Assembly: GCF_000972845.2 (NCBI RefSeq)
Contig: NC_040029.1
Coordinates: 1,537,192-1,601,191 of the forward strand
DNA length: 64,000 nt
From: Larimichthys crocea
Lineage: Eukaryota; Chordata; Actinopteri; Sciaenidae
Direction of reading: 5' to 3'
The notes under the pieces are model-generated. The model had not been told where the DNA came from. It saw nothing but the letters and a program-made list of their open reading frames with translations, and made no database searches. Numbering within the stretch: the stretch's first letter is position 1; the number at the start of each line of letters is the position of its first letter. Shown in pieces: positions 1-11,782 of this stretch. A program made the position numbers and the translations under genes.

Positions 1-3000
1 ACATTACAACATTTAAAAAAAATCTATATAATCAGGGGGAGATAATCCAGCTCATGCTTTATCTCCCAGATCCCGGCTGGATCAGTGCTATCTACCATGC
101 ACCTAGCTGTCTGGTGTGCAGCTGTGCAGGGCGTGGGGGTGTTAGCCCCTCTTGTAAGGAAAGAATGGGGAGAGACGGGGGGGAGGGGGCAGCTGTAAAG
201 CGAGGTGTTTGAGTCAGCTCGGGGTTGGGGGAAGGGGGCTGTCAGACTGTTTACGGTCTGTTTGCGGTAATACCATCACATAATGGCAGTGTGTGTGTGG
301 GCTTAATCCATAGACCCAACATCAGAATGACCCATATTCATTCACTGGCATTGTGCCTGCAAATTGTGACTGTGAAATGGATTTCATAGTACAAGCTGAG
401 GTTAAACTGGTATGTGTGGCTGATACGGGCAATCGTGAAATATTGTATATCAGACAGTAATATGTCTGGCTGCTGATATGAGGTCCACAGCAATCTCTCT
501 GACTTTGCTGTTTTTATGTGCTTGCACTAAAAGCCTAAAATAAAGTAATTCTATATAATAAATGAATACAGTTACAGTTAGAGCGTCTGATAGCTTTGTT
601 TAAACTATTTTTGTTGGAGGGTAGAGGTGAATTTCTGAAGACATAAACAACTTGATAATGGCTTTGAAGTCCATTTGACCTAAACGAATGGCCTCCTGCG
701 AGATTAAAAAAAAAAAGCCGAGATCTGTGACTGTAAAGAATGACCCAACAGGAAAACAATGGAAAGAGGCTTGCCTGTAAAGGACTGGATTATTGATCCA
801 AATGGCCTTGTTAAAAAGGAAGTACAAGGCTTCATTCACTGTCACTGCAGAGAGAGCATTAAATCTTAAAATGTTATAGGGGCACTGGCTTCTTTCCTTG
901 AGACACAGGGCAACTGTACACTTGTGCTTAAGAAAGCAGGCGTCATTCTGATCATTCCTATGGTAACCGAGGTCAGAGGATAGGGCTGAGTCACTCCCTC
1001 GACACAACAGATAGGTACATAACGTAGAAGCCTCTATAGAGCCAGATAACAACGTCCGACCACTGAGGGCAAACACATGCACATAGAGTATTTGTGACAC
1101 TGTGCTGAGGTCGCACAGACGAGCCGGAGAGACCAGCTTCTTCAGAATCGAGGCGGCATCATGTCATGACGAAGTGTATTGGCGTGAATTTAAATGAGTG
1201 TTATACATCGTCTCTGCATGGCAGGGTATGAGATCCTGCTGGCTGTATCCACGAACCTGTGAAGTACGGCTCCACACAAGCGTCGCCAAGTCGAATTCCT
1301 CTGCATCGGTTCTTCTCACATTCGGCTTTTGATGGCATTTTCCGTCTTGTGTGACTGGGTCCCAGTAGTCTGTTCTGTTCTCTAGCTTTGAGCCCCATCA
1401 GCAGACATGCCAGGATGAGTTGCAATGATATAGCATGGCTCTTTCAGCAGTTGCCAGGACAACACTATGCTGTACTGCACAGAGACTTTTTTTTTATAGG
1501 GATGGGAAAATAAGGGTGTGACAGACATGAGGAAATTCATCTGAATAGTTAAATGTACATGTGGGGACAGTGAAGTTACCTCCCTTCACTTTGTCTGTTT
1601 TAAAGCACTCAAGCTATAATGGCATCAGCGAAGGAGACTAACTTCACATCTGCTCTGCTTCTTGTTGGCAGCCCGCAGAAGCCATTGAAGAGACTCGTTA
1701 TAAATGATATCCACTGTGACGCATGAACACAGAGGAAAATCGAAGCCTTTTGCTACAACACGAATCTGTCTATGTCACTGTTAGATTGAGAGTGGGGGGG
1801 CTTGCTCATTACACTGCTTTTTCTCCCGCTCATGAGGACTGATGAGAAGGAGCTGGACAGCCAGATTCAAAGTCACACACCATTTGCCAAGCCTTTATTT
1901 ATTTGAACCTCTATGGGTTTAGTCTGTGTTCGACACTATGGTTTTTACAGTAGTTGATTTAGAATAATTTTATGTATCCGCAGAGCCACTGAGAGACAAA
2001 CAGAGTGTGTTGGAGACGGAGCTATGGCCATCCATAATTGAAGCAGCTCTCAGGCTGCTGGACTGGATTCAAGAGGGCGTTCCCACAGTGGAAGAAGCCA
2101 TCTGATATTCAGCTTCACCTGATTTCCCTCTCGCCCCGACACCTGCATTTACACTCTTGCCTGTTCACTCATTTCATCCCTCACTGTCACACAAAACGTC
2201 AAACTTAGTTTAGGACGAGCACTCCTTCCCACGTCTCCACACTCCCTCTGTCTCATTCACTGTGTCTAATGTTGTCTTGGCGTTGGCCCGTCTCTCTCCC
2301 CCACCGCATCTGCTCCTCTCCTTTATTTCATGCATATGTCTCTCGTAGACAAGCTCTCCAGCATGCTCTCGAACTTGAGAATGTGAAAGGGACTGCAGGC
2401 GAAACAGAATAAGAGCTTATCTTGTTTGCACAGCAGCGGATGTGCAAGAATTGGTTTAACAGAGAATGGTTTCCATTCCAGAGCCACGCCATCAAACTGA
2501 GGCCACAAATGACCTAAATGGTATCATCAGTCATCATGTCTGGCTTACTTTAATGGCTATAGACTGGTTCACTAGTTACTTGTTATTCTTGAGAACAGTT
2601 CAAATGACGTGGTGGAGTTACATCGGCAACATCTACACAGCAGGAATAATGCGTGTACCTTAGAGCAGCTTAAAATGTGTAAAAAAATACCATCACTGTT
2701 GTGTCTAATATATTTAAATTCAATGCTTGAACGAAAATCGTCTTCCCGTGGCGAGAATAATTTAGCTGGCTTCCACTAATTTGAACTGTCAACCTAAGTA
2801 AGGGTGAAGAGAAACTCCACCAATTTCACACATCAATATGTTTCCTTGGTTTAGGATGAACAGGGAGTTAGGGAGTACCACTGCGTATAGAGACGGAGTG
2901 CAATTAAGCCCTGCCCACACCTCAGGGGAAAACAATTCATCCCTCTCCATTGACTTTGTATTGCACGAAGGTGCCTCCTTTTCACTTCTGTCTGGTAGCA

Positions 3001-6000
3001 AGCAAGAGAGAAGTGCCTAAAAACTGATATGTGGTGGGATGCACTACCAACAGAGAAAAGAACCCCCAACTAAGTTTTCATCAGCTGCCAAACTGAAACA
3101 CTGAGGCTTTAAGAAGACAAAACTGGATACAGGCAGGAAGACGTGAGGAAAAACTGTGTGATCCTGACGATCAGTAGGTCTAGGCTTAACAAAAAGTCGA
3201 GGCTAACTAAACTATGCAAGGCCTGGTTTGGATCTTTGTTAGGTTAAATGGTGATCTTACCTCATGACTCTATTAAATAGTATTTTCCATTCAGTGGGAT
3301 CATCTTATCAAGAAAAGCAAAGTAAGGAGAAGGGAGGGATATCTGCAGGCGCCAAGATTTGACAAGGAAGTTTATTGCGAGTCCTACAGTGTAATACGAG
3401 TGCAGTGTTAAGTTGGTGTAGGTGCTCCTTTGAAACAAGGCTAAATAAAGCAAATCATTGCACTGGTAAAGTAAATAACACGGTCCAGGCTCAAGAGGAG
3501 AGCCGTAACAAGTTTCCAATTGATTAGTTGAGTTACTTTAAGCGAAACATTTGCAGGGGTTTACTACTTTTCTTATGCAGCTGTGCACAAAGGAGGCAAA
3601 ATTGACAAAGCCATCAGTAAAATAATCAGTGATTTCATTTTAAAGTGCAGCATCTCAGTCTCCAGAGTGAGGTATTATAGGAGGGGGGAAAAAAACTGTA
3701 ATCTCAGTGAGCATCACTGAACCACGACCAACTTTAATCTATTTATAGTGTGACATTTCCAGTTTCATTTGCTATATGCAAGTATGTATAAGCTTATGGG
3801 TTTCTTGATATACTTTCCAGCTCTTTAGGATGGAAAGCAAAGCGCAGGTTATTCTATTTGAATCACTCAATGAAGACGCAGATAGAGTTTTTGCTGAGTA
3901 AATGTGCGCTGCGTTGGTTGTGATTTTTGAAGCTGTCATTAAGACGAGGAGGTTTAAATGCTTAATCTGTGGCTTGGGCAATTTATTTGCGGCACTGAAT
4001 GCACTCATTAACAAACGAATGAACAAAGACTGGAGACTTAAAAACTGTTTAACTGTAGCTGCTGACTGCAGTAAGCTCTGAAAGAGGGCTGTGCTTCAAG
4101 CTTTGGCTTTATCATTTGCATTTGTTTTAGAGGAGAAAAGATCTGATCTTACAAATCCAATTTCTCACTACGTTGTCTAAATACACTGTGAAGCATTAGC
4201 TTTCAAACGTGATATGACTTACTATAATATATGTATGTAACACAATGGAGCGACTCGAGAGATAATTGAATGGAAAATGATCATGTTTACTCTCACCTAC
4301 GGTTTCAACAAATGACCTCCTTTATCCCTGTGTGTTTTTTTAATGACATCCTTAGCTCCAACCCGCTGTGTCAGGAACAGTGATTTCCCTTCATTATGGG
4401 CACAATATGAAGGTTATTTCAAAAGTTTTCATGGCTGTTTTGTTTTGTACTGATAAGAAATGAATTATTTTCCTTCATTGAAATTGACAGAAAGGGAGAT
4501 GGATTTTTAGAGCCACAACACCAGTCTGTGTTCAGCACCAAATGACTATGTACAATCTGAATCTGTCTGTCCTTGAAATAATTACTGGCTATTTTCTTTG
4601 CTCATGCTTTATGAATCAATTACGTCAGCGTGCATCCGGTTGAGAGTTCTTGCTTTTATGTCACGGTAACTGTGTGAAATTCTTCTGTCTTAAACACACC
4701 TCACATAGCGCACCCACAGTGTACTCACATACACCAGTCTGTGTAGCTTACACACACTACATTATGCATAATGACTACTGCAGTATCCTCTGTTCCGTCA
4801 CACAGACACGGGTTTGTTTTTTCCATTGGCTACGGATGGAAACAGAGACTAAAATGTGGAAATATGCGGGACAATGACAGCAGAGAGAAATGAAAAAATA
4901 CCTCACTCTGTCTATAAAAGTGATATTTGCTCAGAGAATATACCTAAATATGATTATTAAGATGAGTAATAGCAGTATAGGACAACACTTTAACAAAGCA
5001 GGTGAAACTAAGTGACACAAAAGTCAAATTTGAGAAGAGCTGTTCTGTCCTGGGTGTCAGAGATAGCTCTCTACAAGTGCAGTAAACAGCTCGGCATCTA
5101 GATGTCAAGCACGGGGTTCTGGAGTAAATTTCATCCACTTAAATGACAGCTACCTCCCCTATAGAGGTCATCGAGATATGCACACCGGAAGGCAAAACGA
5201 TCAGTGGTTCTGCGATGGCACAAATCATAAAGCATTACGAATGTGCCAAAGATTGTGCTGACGAGCAGAATCTCCTTCACGGACTATAAAGGACGGCAGC
5301 CGATGCGTTTATGCAAGACCCTTGGTCACGGGATTAGAAAGAAGAAGATTGACCTAGAGAAACCCCAGTGGTCCACCTCGAGGAGAGCAAACGGCTTGCT
5401 GCAATGACATTTCCCCTGGAATTCCAATACAGGAGAAAATAAAGAAAGAAGCTGAGAGCGGTTACATCGATTCATTCATTCATTCCTGCTTTGTTTATAG
5501 CAGCATTGCTCCAAATAAGACAGATGGTACTGCTTTAGTCTTATTGTGGTCCATTCCTTTTTTTTTTGCCTTTCGTTTTTTTCAACGATATACTAATACG
5601 ATGTCTATTTTTTCACCGGAGCTGCCTACCTCTCCACACAGCCACAAGAATTTTACACTTCATTGTCAGTGGATAACAAGATAAACTTTAGATGTCAGAA
5701 TAATCTCCAGTCTTATTAGGAGTTCCGCCATAATTGGATATTATATTATATAAAGGAGATTATAAGAGCAGTCTGCCTTGTTGAAACAGGTGTTTGACCT
5801 TCCCAAGAGAAGCTCTGAGTCAGGTGAGAGGAAAACACTGAAGTAATTAGTGGCACAGCATACAGAATGATAATGAGGCCTTTTTCCCCTTTGCAGGGTC
5901 CGACAGTCAGAAGCCCTCCAGCTCTTTTTATTCAAGTCTCCTGTGGTCCACGGCCAACGGAGGGAGGGCGTTCGGCCGTCATTGATTTCCCCTCTCCAAT

Positions 6001-8614
6001 GCACCGGTTTTGAAGATCAATGCAACATGAAGGTATTTGTGTCCTCATTAAAACTGTTTGCTCTGGGGATCGATGCAGATTGAACCCCAGCTCGGTTTGG
6101 CTGACAATGCGTCGGCCTAGAGAAGCATCAGACCTGTTATGGCTGAGTTTAATGTACCTAATCCTTTAGCTCACTAATAGCACGACATAAAAAAATACAC
6201 AAATATGAGTGAATGTACTTCAACTAAAAGTGTATCATGTATCAAAACACATGACCCCCTGACGCTGGGTGTTTTGTAAACTTCAAAGAACATTTTGTCT
6301 GCTTTTAGTTCAAAAAATATTCCCAGGTTTCCTATAATGTTTTCTCATGGTTATGCAGTACTATCCATTTATAGAAGAGCTCATTAAGGGTTCCTGTGTG
6401 CTGATTTGCAAACACACCTCCACAAAACATCTGGAGAACATTTCCTTGACGGTGCTATGCGATGTTCTGGTAGGTTGTAGGAGAGTTGCAGATTTGTAAA
6501 AGAACCTCCTTGGAGAGAATTTATTTGTAATGAATCAGAAAAAAATATCATTTACACCTCTGGGTGTGAAATCTGTGGCGAACAAATAAAAACATGCTGC
6601 ATCTCCAATCACAAGGAGGAAAAGCACGGGGAAGTTGGGGTATTACTGACTGAGCTTCTTCTGATGCTTTTTCAGAATTGTCAGAGTTCGGTAAAGACGA
6701 TATATAACAAGGCTCTGGGTTGCATATTGCCAGTCTCAAAAGGCTCAGGCTAAAGCCCACTCAAAAAATGAGCTGACATCTTTCCCTGACTATTCCCTCA
6801 AGCATTGTACTGAAACTTTATCTGTCGACCTTTGACCCCACACATCTATGTCTCCAAGGATACTATCAATTCTAACTGTTCTGCAAACTGTCTTTGACCT
6901 AATCTATGGCACCTCTCTCCCTCTGGGTTTTCTCATACCTGCATGAGTATGAACCACACACACACACACACACAGAGGTAGAGACCATATAGTCACTGAT
7001 CCAGAGCTCACACATCGGAATTGTCAAAACAAATCTCTCTGGCAGCATCTTGTTTCATCATCCATGGGAAAATCCACCTGTTTGTGAGCAGAGATACATT
7101 TCAGCACTTTCTATATCAGGACTCTAATGTTTCTCCTGCGGCTCTCAGTCCAAACTGTGCTCCTTAACTCACTCAGTCAGATGCCGTGATGCTCTTTAAC
7201 TCACACATAGCGACACTTCGGTCACTCTACCTGCTGCTTACATAGCTTTTAGGAACAGGCCTGAAGGAGGCTCGAGGGAAGTCTTGTGGAAGTGGTTTAT
7301 TTAGTAATTATTGTTCAATTATTTTGAAAAAAAAAAAAAAAAACATTAGGGATGCTATGTGAGAGGGTTCCAAAGGTTTGCAGTGTTTTCATGGATGGAT
7401 GTTTTGGTACTACCGCTTTTACAAGCTGTCCAGGTTTTCTGTCCCGCACTTCAGGCTGCTGGCCGTGACTCATTGACCCCAAGAGTATAATTTCTAGTTC
7501 AGCTAATGTTTCAATTCTGTGTTCAACTTGATGAGAAACTGCTGCAAAACTCTGACAAAATGCTACACCCCATGGACTCTGACGAAGTGCAGCTGATTGA
7601 TTTTATTTGATTAAAAATAACTCACATGTTGCATTATTAATCACAGAGGAGAAAACAAAATGAAACCTAATGGAGGCCTCCAACACAACAAACAGCACCA
7701 CCGGACTAACACATAGCTCTGTTAAACTATTAATCCTCATTTGTGCCAAAGTGAAACCTCATTTGTCCTTAAGCATTATGCAAGGAGGCTTAATCATCTG
7801 AATACATGTCATTGGTAGAGGTCACTGTTATTGTTAGGAGCACATGAACTCTCTCTGAACCAGCACAGCTGATGCGACTTCTTTAAACTTTCACTCTGGA
7901 GCTCGCCTTGTAACTCATCAAAACAGCTGCCATGCCGAGTCATGACCTGCATGCGGTGTGCATAAGCAGCGTATGCACGCCAGCAGATTATCCAGACTAT
8001 GGAAAAGCTATGCAGATACAGTCAGCTCTGTGAGTACTAACAGGATTTTAAAATGCTAAAGTTAACTGAATCAATGTAGAGTGACATCTGTGTACACTGT
8101 ATTGTACAGTAACTATGCTAATTTGTTTTGGGAGATGATGAGGCAACGCCTCGCTGTCTCCACATTAGTCTTTGGGGAAGTGAGCTACATCCGTCCCAGG
8201 GTGCCCTATCCAGCGCAGGCTAATGAACATCTTTCTCAGCCACCTCAGCGCCTGCATCATTCCAAAACTGGACTTCACAGCAAAGGAAACCTTCACAGCT
8301 GCTCTTCCCCCCCTCAGGGCTCTAAATGGGTGCACTCTGTGATTTGCTGCTGCAAAATGCTCCAGATAGAGCCGACTCAGAACTAAAAATTACCCACGCT
8401 GTACCGAGAGTGTTAGACATTGTAAAAGTCACCTTTCACACATTTATCCCCACATCTACGTAGTGAACATTAACACTGCAGGTGCGGCGCTCAGGTACGG
8501 TGTAAACAGTGTCACACAGATCTTGAGAGTTTGATGATCATGTTTGGAGAGAGAGGGGGGTGAAAGTGAGACTGCTGCGACAGCTTCATGTCGTGTTCTC
8601 TGCTCGGCACTCAC
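1..8614 (-). other. kcnh7: kcnh7 intron 2 (partial, runs off left edge)
   Basis: This is the non-coding stretch downstream (minus strand) of the exon 2 donor site at 8609-8614 (GTGAGT read on the minus strand). The intron is phase 1, as at the equivalent junction of human KCNH2. I looked for the next exon, which should complete the PAS domain with a strand like VPVKN..G..MFI.NFE, and did not see it, so exon 3 probably lies beyond position 1. The interval holds mostly unique AT-rich sequence, a (CA)n tract at 6955-6974, an A-run at 7327-7343 and a short TTCA iteration near 5471. No RNA gene or other coding region is supportable. All open frames here are short and lack recognisable motifs. Confidence 0.75.
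6955..6974. repeat. (CA)n microsatellite in kcnh7 intron 2
   Basis: About ten uninterrupted CA units, a simple dinucleotide repeat within the intron. Confidence 0.9.
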
Positions 8615-8845
8615 CGTCCTTGCGGTGGTAGGTGATCTCCACTTTGCGCTCCTCCGAGCCCAGCAGTGCCTGGGCCACTTGGGCCACCGCATGCCGGTTG
8701 GTGAACTCGCCGTGCAGGAAGTCACAAGTGCACGGCTTCTGCATGACGTCCGGCCTGGAGAAGCCCGTCATCTCACAGAAGCCGTCATTACAGTAGATAA
8801 TAGCGCAGTTCTGCACGCGGGCATTGGCTATGATGAATTTCTTAT
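8615..8845 (-). CDS. kcnh7: kcnh7 coding exon 2: PAS-domain core of ERG-type K+ channel
   Basis: This exon encodes residues 26-102, plus the first base of codon 103, of an ether-a-go-go-related (Kv11) channel. The minus-strand translation runs [14 protein letters not shown]..., then [28 protein letters not shown] and later [18 protein letters not shown]. This is the cytoplasmic PAS (eag) domain, which in this family slows channel deactivation by binding the gating machinery. The acceptor at 8846-8850 reads CACAG after a C/T-rich tract and the donor at 8609-8614 reads GTGAGT. The length of 231 nt and phase 1/1 match exon 2 of human KCNH2. Using hERG numbering, F29, N33, R35, Y43, R56, C64, C66 and H70 are all present. 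The string [26 protein letters not shown] resembles KCNH7 more than KCNH2 or KCNH6, judged from memory of the family. Residues 72-75 (EFTN) are the least familiar part. Confidence 0.93.
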
Positions 8846-9624
8846 CTGTGGAGGGGGAAGACAGGGGGGAATGTTAATTTGTACAGAAGTTCACCTAGAC
8901 ATTAATACATTAAAACATAAATACATGAACAGGAATCTGAAAAACACTCCACAGAAATATAAATATGTGTAGGTGGGTGGGTGTAATGGGTTTACACAGG
9001 ATTATCCTCATTACATTCCTTAATATAGGTGCTTAACTGTTCCGGTGAATGAAAAATGAAACTCTATAAGCAGGCTTTATTACACTTTCCATGACTGACT
9101 ATGTTCCATTTCAAACAGAAGAATATGAGCAAAGCCGGTTTTTTTCCACATTTGTGAGCTGTGAAAACAGATTCATGGCACAAGTGAAATGTTTTATTCA
9201 AAAAGGCCTCCAGCGTGGTGTGCAAGCAAGACGCAGCGCACATAAAACAAATAATCCATGGAAACTAAACATGACTGGAGGATTTAATCAGGTATTCTGA
9301 GGATAGGATCGGAAAGTAATGAGATCCTTTTTATCTTATGTGCAGCTTCTTTAAAAAAAAAAAAAAACTACAATTTCCACTGGGGCTGCAGAAAGAACTA
9401 CAAAACAAACCTGGTGCACGCAAAGGTAGCAGGATAATTAACTTAGAATGACTTTTTGTGCACCTCTGACACATGCTGGATGAATTAATCCTTTGTGTAA
9501 GCAGCATCACATGCTTTGTTATAAAAGAAGGCCTATTTCTAACGACTAATAACTGTTGTAATAAATGCAGGAGGGACGGACACAAAAGGCAGACAAGCAC
9601 ACCAGGGTTAGGTAAGGTACTCAC
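8846..9624 (-). other. kcnh7: kcnh7 intron 1 (779 bp)
   Basis: A phase-1 intron bounded by GTGAGT at 9619-9624 and a pyrimidine tract plus CACAG at 8846-8850 (minus-strand reading). It holds an A-run at about 9352-9367 and otherwise unremarkable AT-rich sequence. I see no coding segment or repeat family in it. It is much shorter than intron 2, which is over 8.6 kb. Confidence 0.88.
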
Positions 9625-9700
9625 TTTGTCCATCGAATTTCCGAATAATTACTCCCAAAAATGTGTTTTGTGGCGCAACATGACCCCTCCGGACAGGCAT
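9625..9700 (-). CDS. kcnh7: kcnh7 coding exon 1: N-terminal cap of ERG-type K+ channel
   Basis: This is the first coding exon, 76 nt from the ATG (minus strand, 9698-9700) to a GTGAGT donor at 9619-9624. It encodes [16 protein letters not shown] followed by VIIRKFDGQ, the PAS-cap peptide that is nearly invariant among ERG channels. In the family this cap, including the two arginines at positions 4 and 5, stabilises the open channel and slows deactivation. The ATG was chosen because the protein begins exactly as family members do and the context is good (A at -3, AACC before ATG). The exon ends after one base of codon 26, the same phase as human KCNH2 exon 1, and joins in frame to the exon at 8615-8845. 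The rest of the channel (transmembrane segments, pore, cyclic-nucleotide-binding-like domain) is not in the window. Confidence 0.93.
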
Positions 9701-10330
9701 GGTTCCCCCCTCCAAAAATAATGATGATAAAAAAAATCTTTGGCTGTCCAAGTAAGAGCAAGCCGGTCTCCTCCAGAACGCCTTCCGTCAAGTTCTAGCG
9801 GATGACAACCGAAGCCAGAGAGGGGGCTCCCCGTTTTTTTCTTTGTCACCACCAGTCAGTCATCCTCGTAAGAAAATCTCCCCCCCTCTTCTTTTTTTTT
9901 TTTTCTCTTCCCCTCCGTGTTTCCCTTATTTCAACTCCGACTCGTCCCCGGTTGAGCGCATCGCAGAGGCTTCCCTGCGCTCCTCTCCGACGTGAAGCTG
10001 TGAAGAAAGGAAGTGGGTAAGCCGCAGTTTCACCAACATTTCACCGACGCTCCTCGAAAGCGCTGTACGCGTTTTGTGTCGGCGCGTGAGTGGATGTGCG
10101 TGAGTACGTGCGTGTGTGTGTGTGCGCGCGCGTGGGGGTCTATTGTTGTGAAGGAGGAGGGAGGAAGGGGGGGGCTGATGGTCTCCGAGGCCATTGGCTG
10201 AGAGACGGACCGGAGAGGAGCAACACACAACACCGACACGGCGGAGGGGGAAAAACCCACATGGATGCGTAGACAAAGCGGCAGACGGAAAGGTAGTAGA
10301 AGCTCGGTAATAGATTACTCTAACGCGTTA
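9701..10330 (-). promoter_or_regulatory. kcnh7: kcnh7 5' UTR and proximal promoter region
   Basis: The sequence just upstream of the kcnh7 ATG is richer in G+C and CpG than its surroundings, especially 9930-10310. On the plus strand it has long pyrimidine stretches, including a T-run at about 9891-9904, C-runs, and a GT/GC alternating patch at about 10108-10131. No TATA box stands out on the minus strand, as is common for CpG-type neuronal gene promoters. I infer that transcription starts somewhere in this interval. The exact start site and any non-coding first exon cannot be fixed from sequence alone. Confidence 0.6.
10108..10131. repeat. GT/GC alternating purine-pyrimidine tract
   Basis: A (GT)n run passes directly into GCGCGCGCG. 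Alternating purine-pyrimidine DNA of this type can adopt Z-DNA. It lies in the presumed kcnh7 5' UTR or promoter. Confidence 0.7.
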
Positions 10331-10589
10331 CAGCGACGTTATCTCACTTCTCCCTGTTTTATGTCGCTAACCGACACATAGTAAAGACATTTTAAGTCAA
10401 ATTATGAAAAAATTACCTCTTTCCCGCCATCATTTCCGGTCCTATTTATGTCGCGCAGCAGGTAAAAATTTAAAACTTTAACTAGTAAAACACTTACTTT
10501 CGTTTATGCGCACAGCAGCAGCCTAATTTTATAAAAATAATTTTAAAAAAATAATAATAAATCACTTTTGGCGCCAATGACTGATTACT

Positions 10590-10870
10590 TTTGGCTCACC
10601 TGTGACTTTTCTCTGAGTCACGAGCGCAGCAGTGGCGGGAGGAGTGACGTCAGAGCAGCAGGTGTATCAGCTATCTCATTAAGGAGAGAGCCCCCGAGCC
10701 ATGATTCGTTTGACAGAGCTCCTCTCCGGGCTCTGCCGAGGCCCCACCGCCGCTACCGCTGCCGTACGAGCAGCAGGCGCTGGCCATGGTGCTGCCGAGG
10801 CTTTCCACTTTCCCCTCAGAGCAGAGTATCAGAACAACATTCTGTAAGCGGCTTATAAAGAGGGAGAAGT
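10590..10870. promoter_or_regulatory. GC-rich upstream element with CRE and E-box
   Basis: This GC/CpG-rich island sits about 0.9-1.2 kb upstream of the kcnh7 ATG in AT-rich surroundings. It has a perfect palindromic TGACGTCA, a CAGGTG E-box 7 bp further on, and a plus-strand TATAAAG at 10854-10860 followed by purine-rich sequence. It could be a distal kcnh7 promoter, an alternative first exon, or the start of a divergent transcript. The translated content is not recognisable as protein. Confidence 0.4.
10645..10652. promoter_or_regulatory. Perfect cAMP-response element (TGACGTCA)
   Basis: An exact 8-bp palindromic CREB/ATF site within a GC-rich patch upstream of kcnh7. The E-box CAGGTG follows at 10659-10664. 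CREB sites in GC-rich promoter-proximal DNA of neuronal genes are often functional. Function here is inferred only. Confidence 0.5.
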
Positions 10871-11345
10871 GAGAGGACACTTCAGCAGGACTGTGTAAAC
10901 TGAGTTTGAGTGTTTTAAAGAAAATCCCAAAATGAAAAGCTTCATGGTCATAATCCACCCTACAGCAGAAAGCCATGATTATTAGGATATTTTACTGGAT
11001 GCTGTTGTTATAGGAACATGATGGAAGACATCCTTTCCTTAGAGGTCCAGTGTGTAAGATTTAAAGGCTTTGCAGGAAGTCAGAAATGGACGATAAGATG
11101 AACTTTAATGATCCCACACTGGAAATTCACTTGTTACAGCAGCTCATATACACAAGGTTGATAGAAAATGACTCATGAATAAGTAATATATAGAAAGTCA
11201 TGAAGTCATGCTGTGTTAAAGAATGAAGGACCTGTGGTAGATCTCCTTTGTACATGGTGGGAGTATTAGTCTGTTGCTAAAGGAGCTGTTTAAGACCCCA
11301 CAGTCTCATGCAGGGGGTGAGAATATGTATATACTGTGTCTAAAC

Positions 11346-11782
11346 CAGTGGTTCTTAACCTTGTTGGAGGTACCGAACCCCACCAGTTTCATATGCTCAT
11401 TCACCGAACCCTTCTTTAGTAAAAAATAAAATATGATTTTTTTTACTGGTGCACAAAATGAACCGTGCATTAACACCACCTTGTTCAAATAACAAAACCA
11501 ACACAGTGCATGAACTCACAACAACTTACCTCAGTGTGACTTCTGCTGTTGCCTTTGAGAGACCAGTTCAGATATGCGTGGCTTCACCTTGGCAAGTGCC
11601 AGTCTCATGTCATTTTCACAGCAAAGTCTGTTCCTTTTCTTAGTTTTTATGTCCAGCATCCTCGAAAACGATTGCTCACAAAGATATGTTGTAACAAATT
11701 CCAGGGCGGAGGCTCCACCGAACCCCTGAGACCGACTCACCGAACCCCTAGGGTTCGATCGAACCCAGGTTAAGAGCCACTG
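11346..11782 (-). mobile_element. Non-autonomous hAT transposon with 8-bp target duplication
   Basis: A 437-bp element with terminal inverted repeats CAGTGGTTCTTAACC (left) and CAGTGGCTCTTAACC (reverse complement of the right end). It is flanked by a perfect 8-bp direct repeat GTCTAAAC at 11338-11345 and 11783-11790. TIRs beginning CAGTGG and 8-bp duplications are diagnostic of the hAT superfamily. It lies inside an older element (11038-12070) and keeps a fragment of transposase coding sequence on the minus strand, so it is an internally deleted derivative. Confidence 0.88.
11531..11704 (-). pseudogene. hAT transposase C-terminal (dimerisation) remnant
   Basis: The minus-strand translation ends ...FVTTYLCEQ, SFSRMLDIKTKKRNRL, then ENDMRLALAKVKPRI and a stop at 11531-11533. 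This pattern (Y-L-CE..FS, IKTKKRNRL, DMRLAL) is the C-terminal dimerisation region of hAT transposases of the ZBED/SCAND type. About 57 residues survive. The zinc finger and catalytic core are absent, so it cannot be active. It sits within the TIRs of the element at 11346-11782, confirming that element's superfamily. Confidence 0.8.

Noticed and set aside
1..8600. Possible kcnh7 exon 3 within the left part of the window
   Set aside because: I scanned the minus strand for the expected end of the PAS domain (VPVKN, MFI.NFE) and found no match. Exon 3 is more likely outside the window.
8544..8972. 142-codon open frame on the plus strand across the kcnh7 PAS exon
   Set aside because: It is the antisense shadow of the GC-rich coding exon on the minus strand.
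9926..10276. 116-codon minus-strand open frame with HTH-type dipeptide runs upstream of the kcnh7 ATG
   Set aside because: It is produced by the GT/GC alternating tract. It could be an upstream frame in the 5' UTR, but nothing supports a protein.
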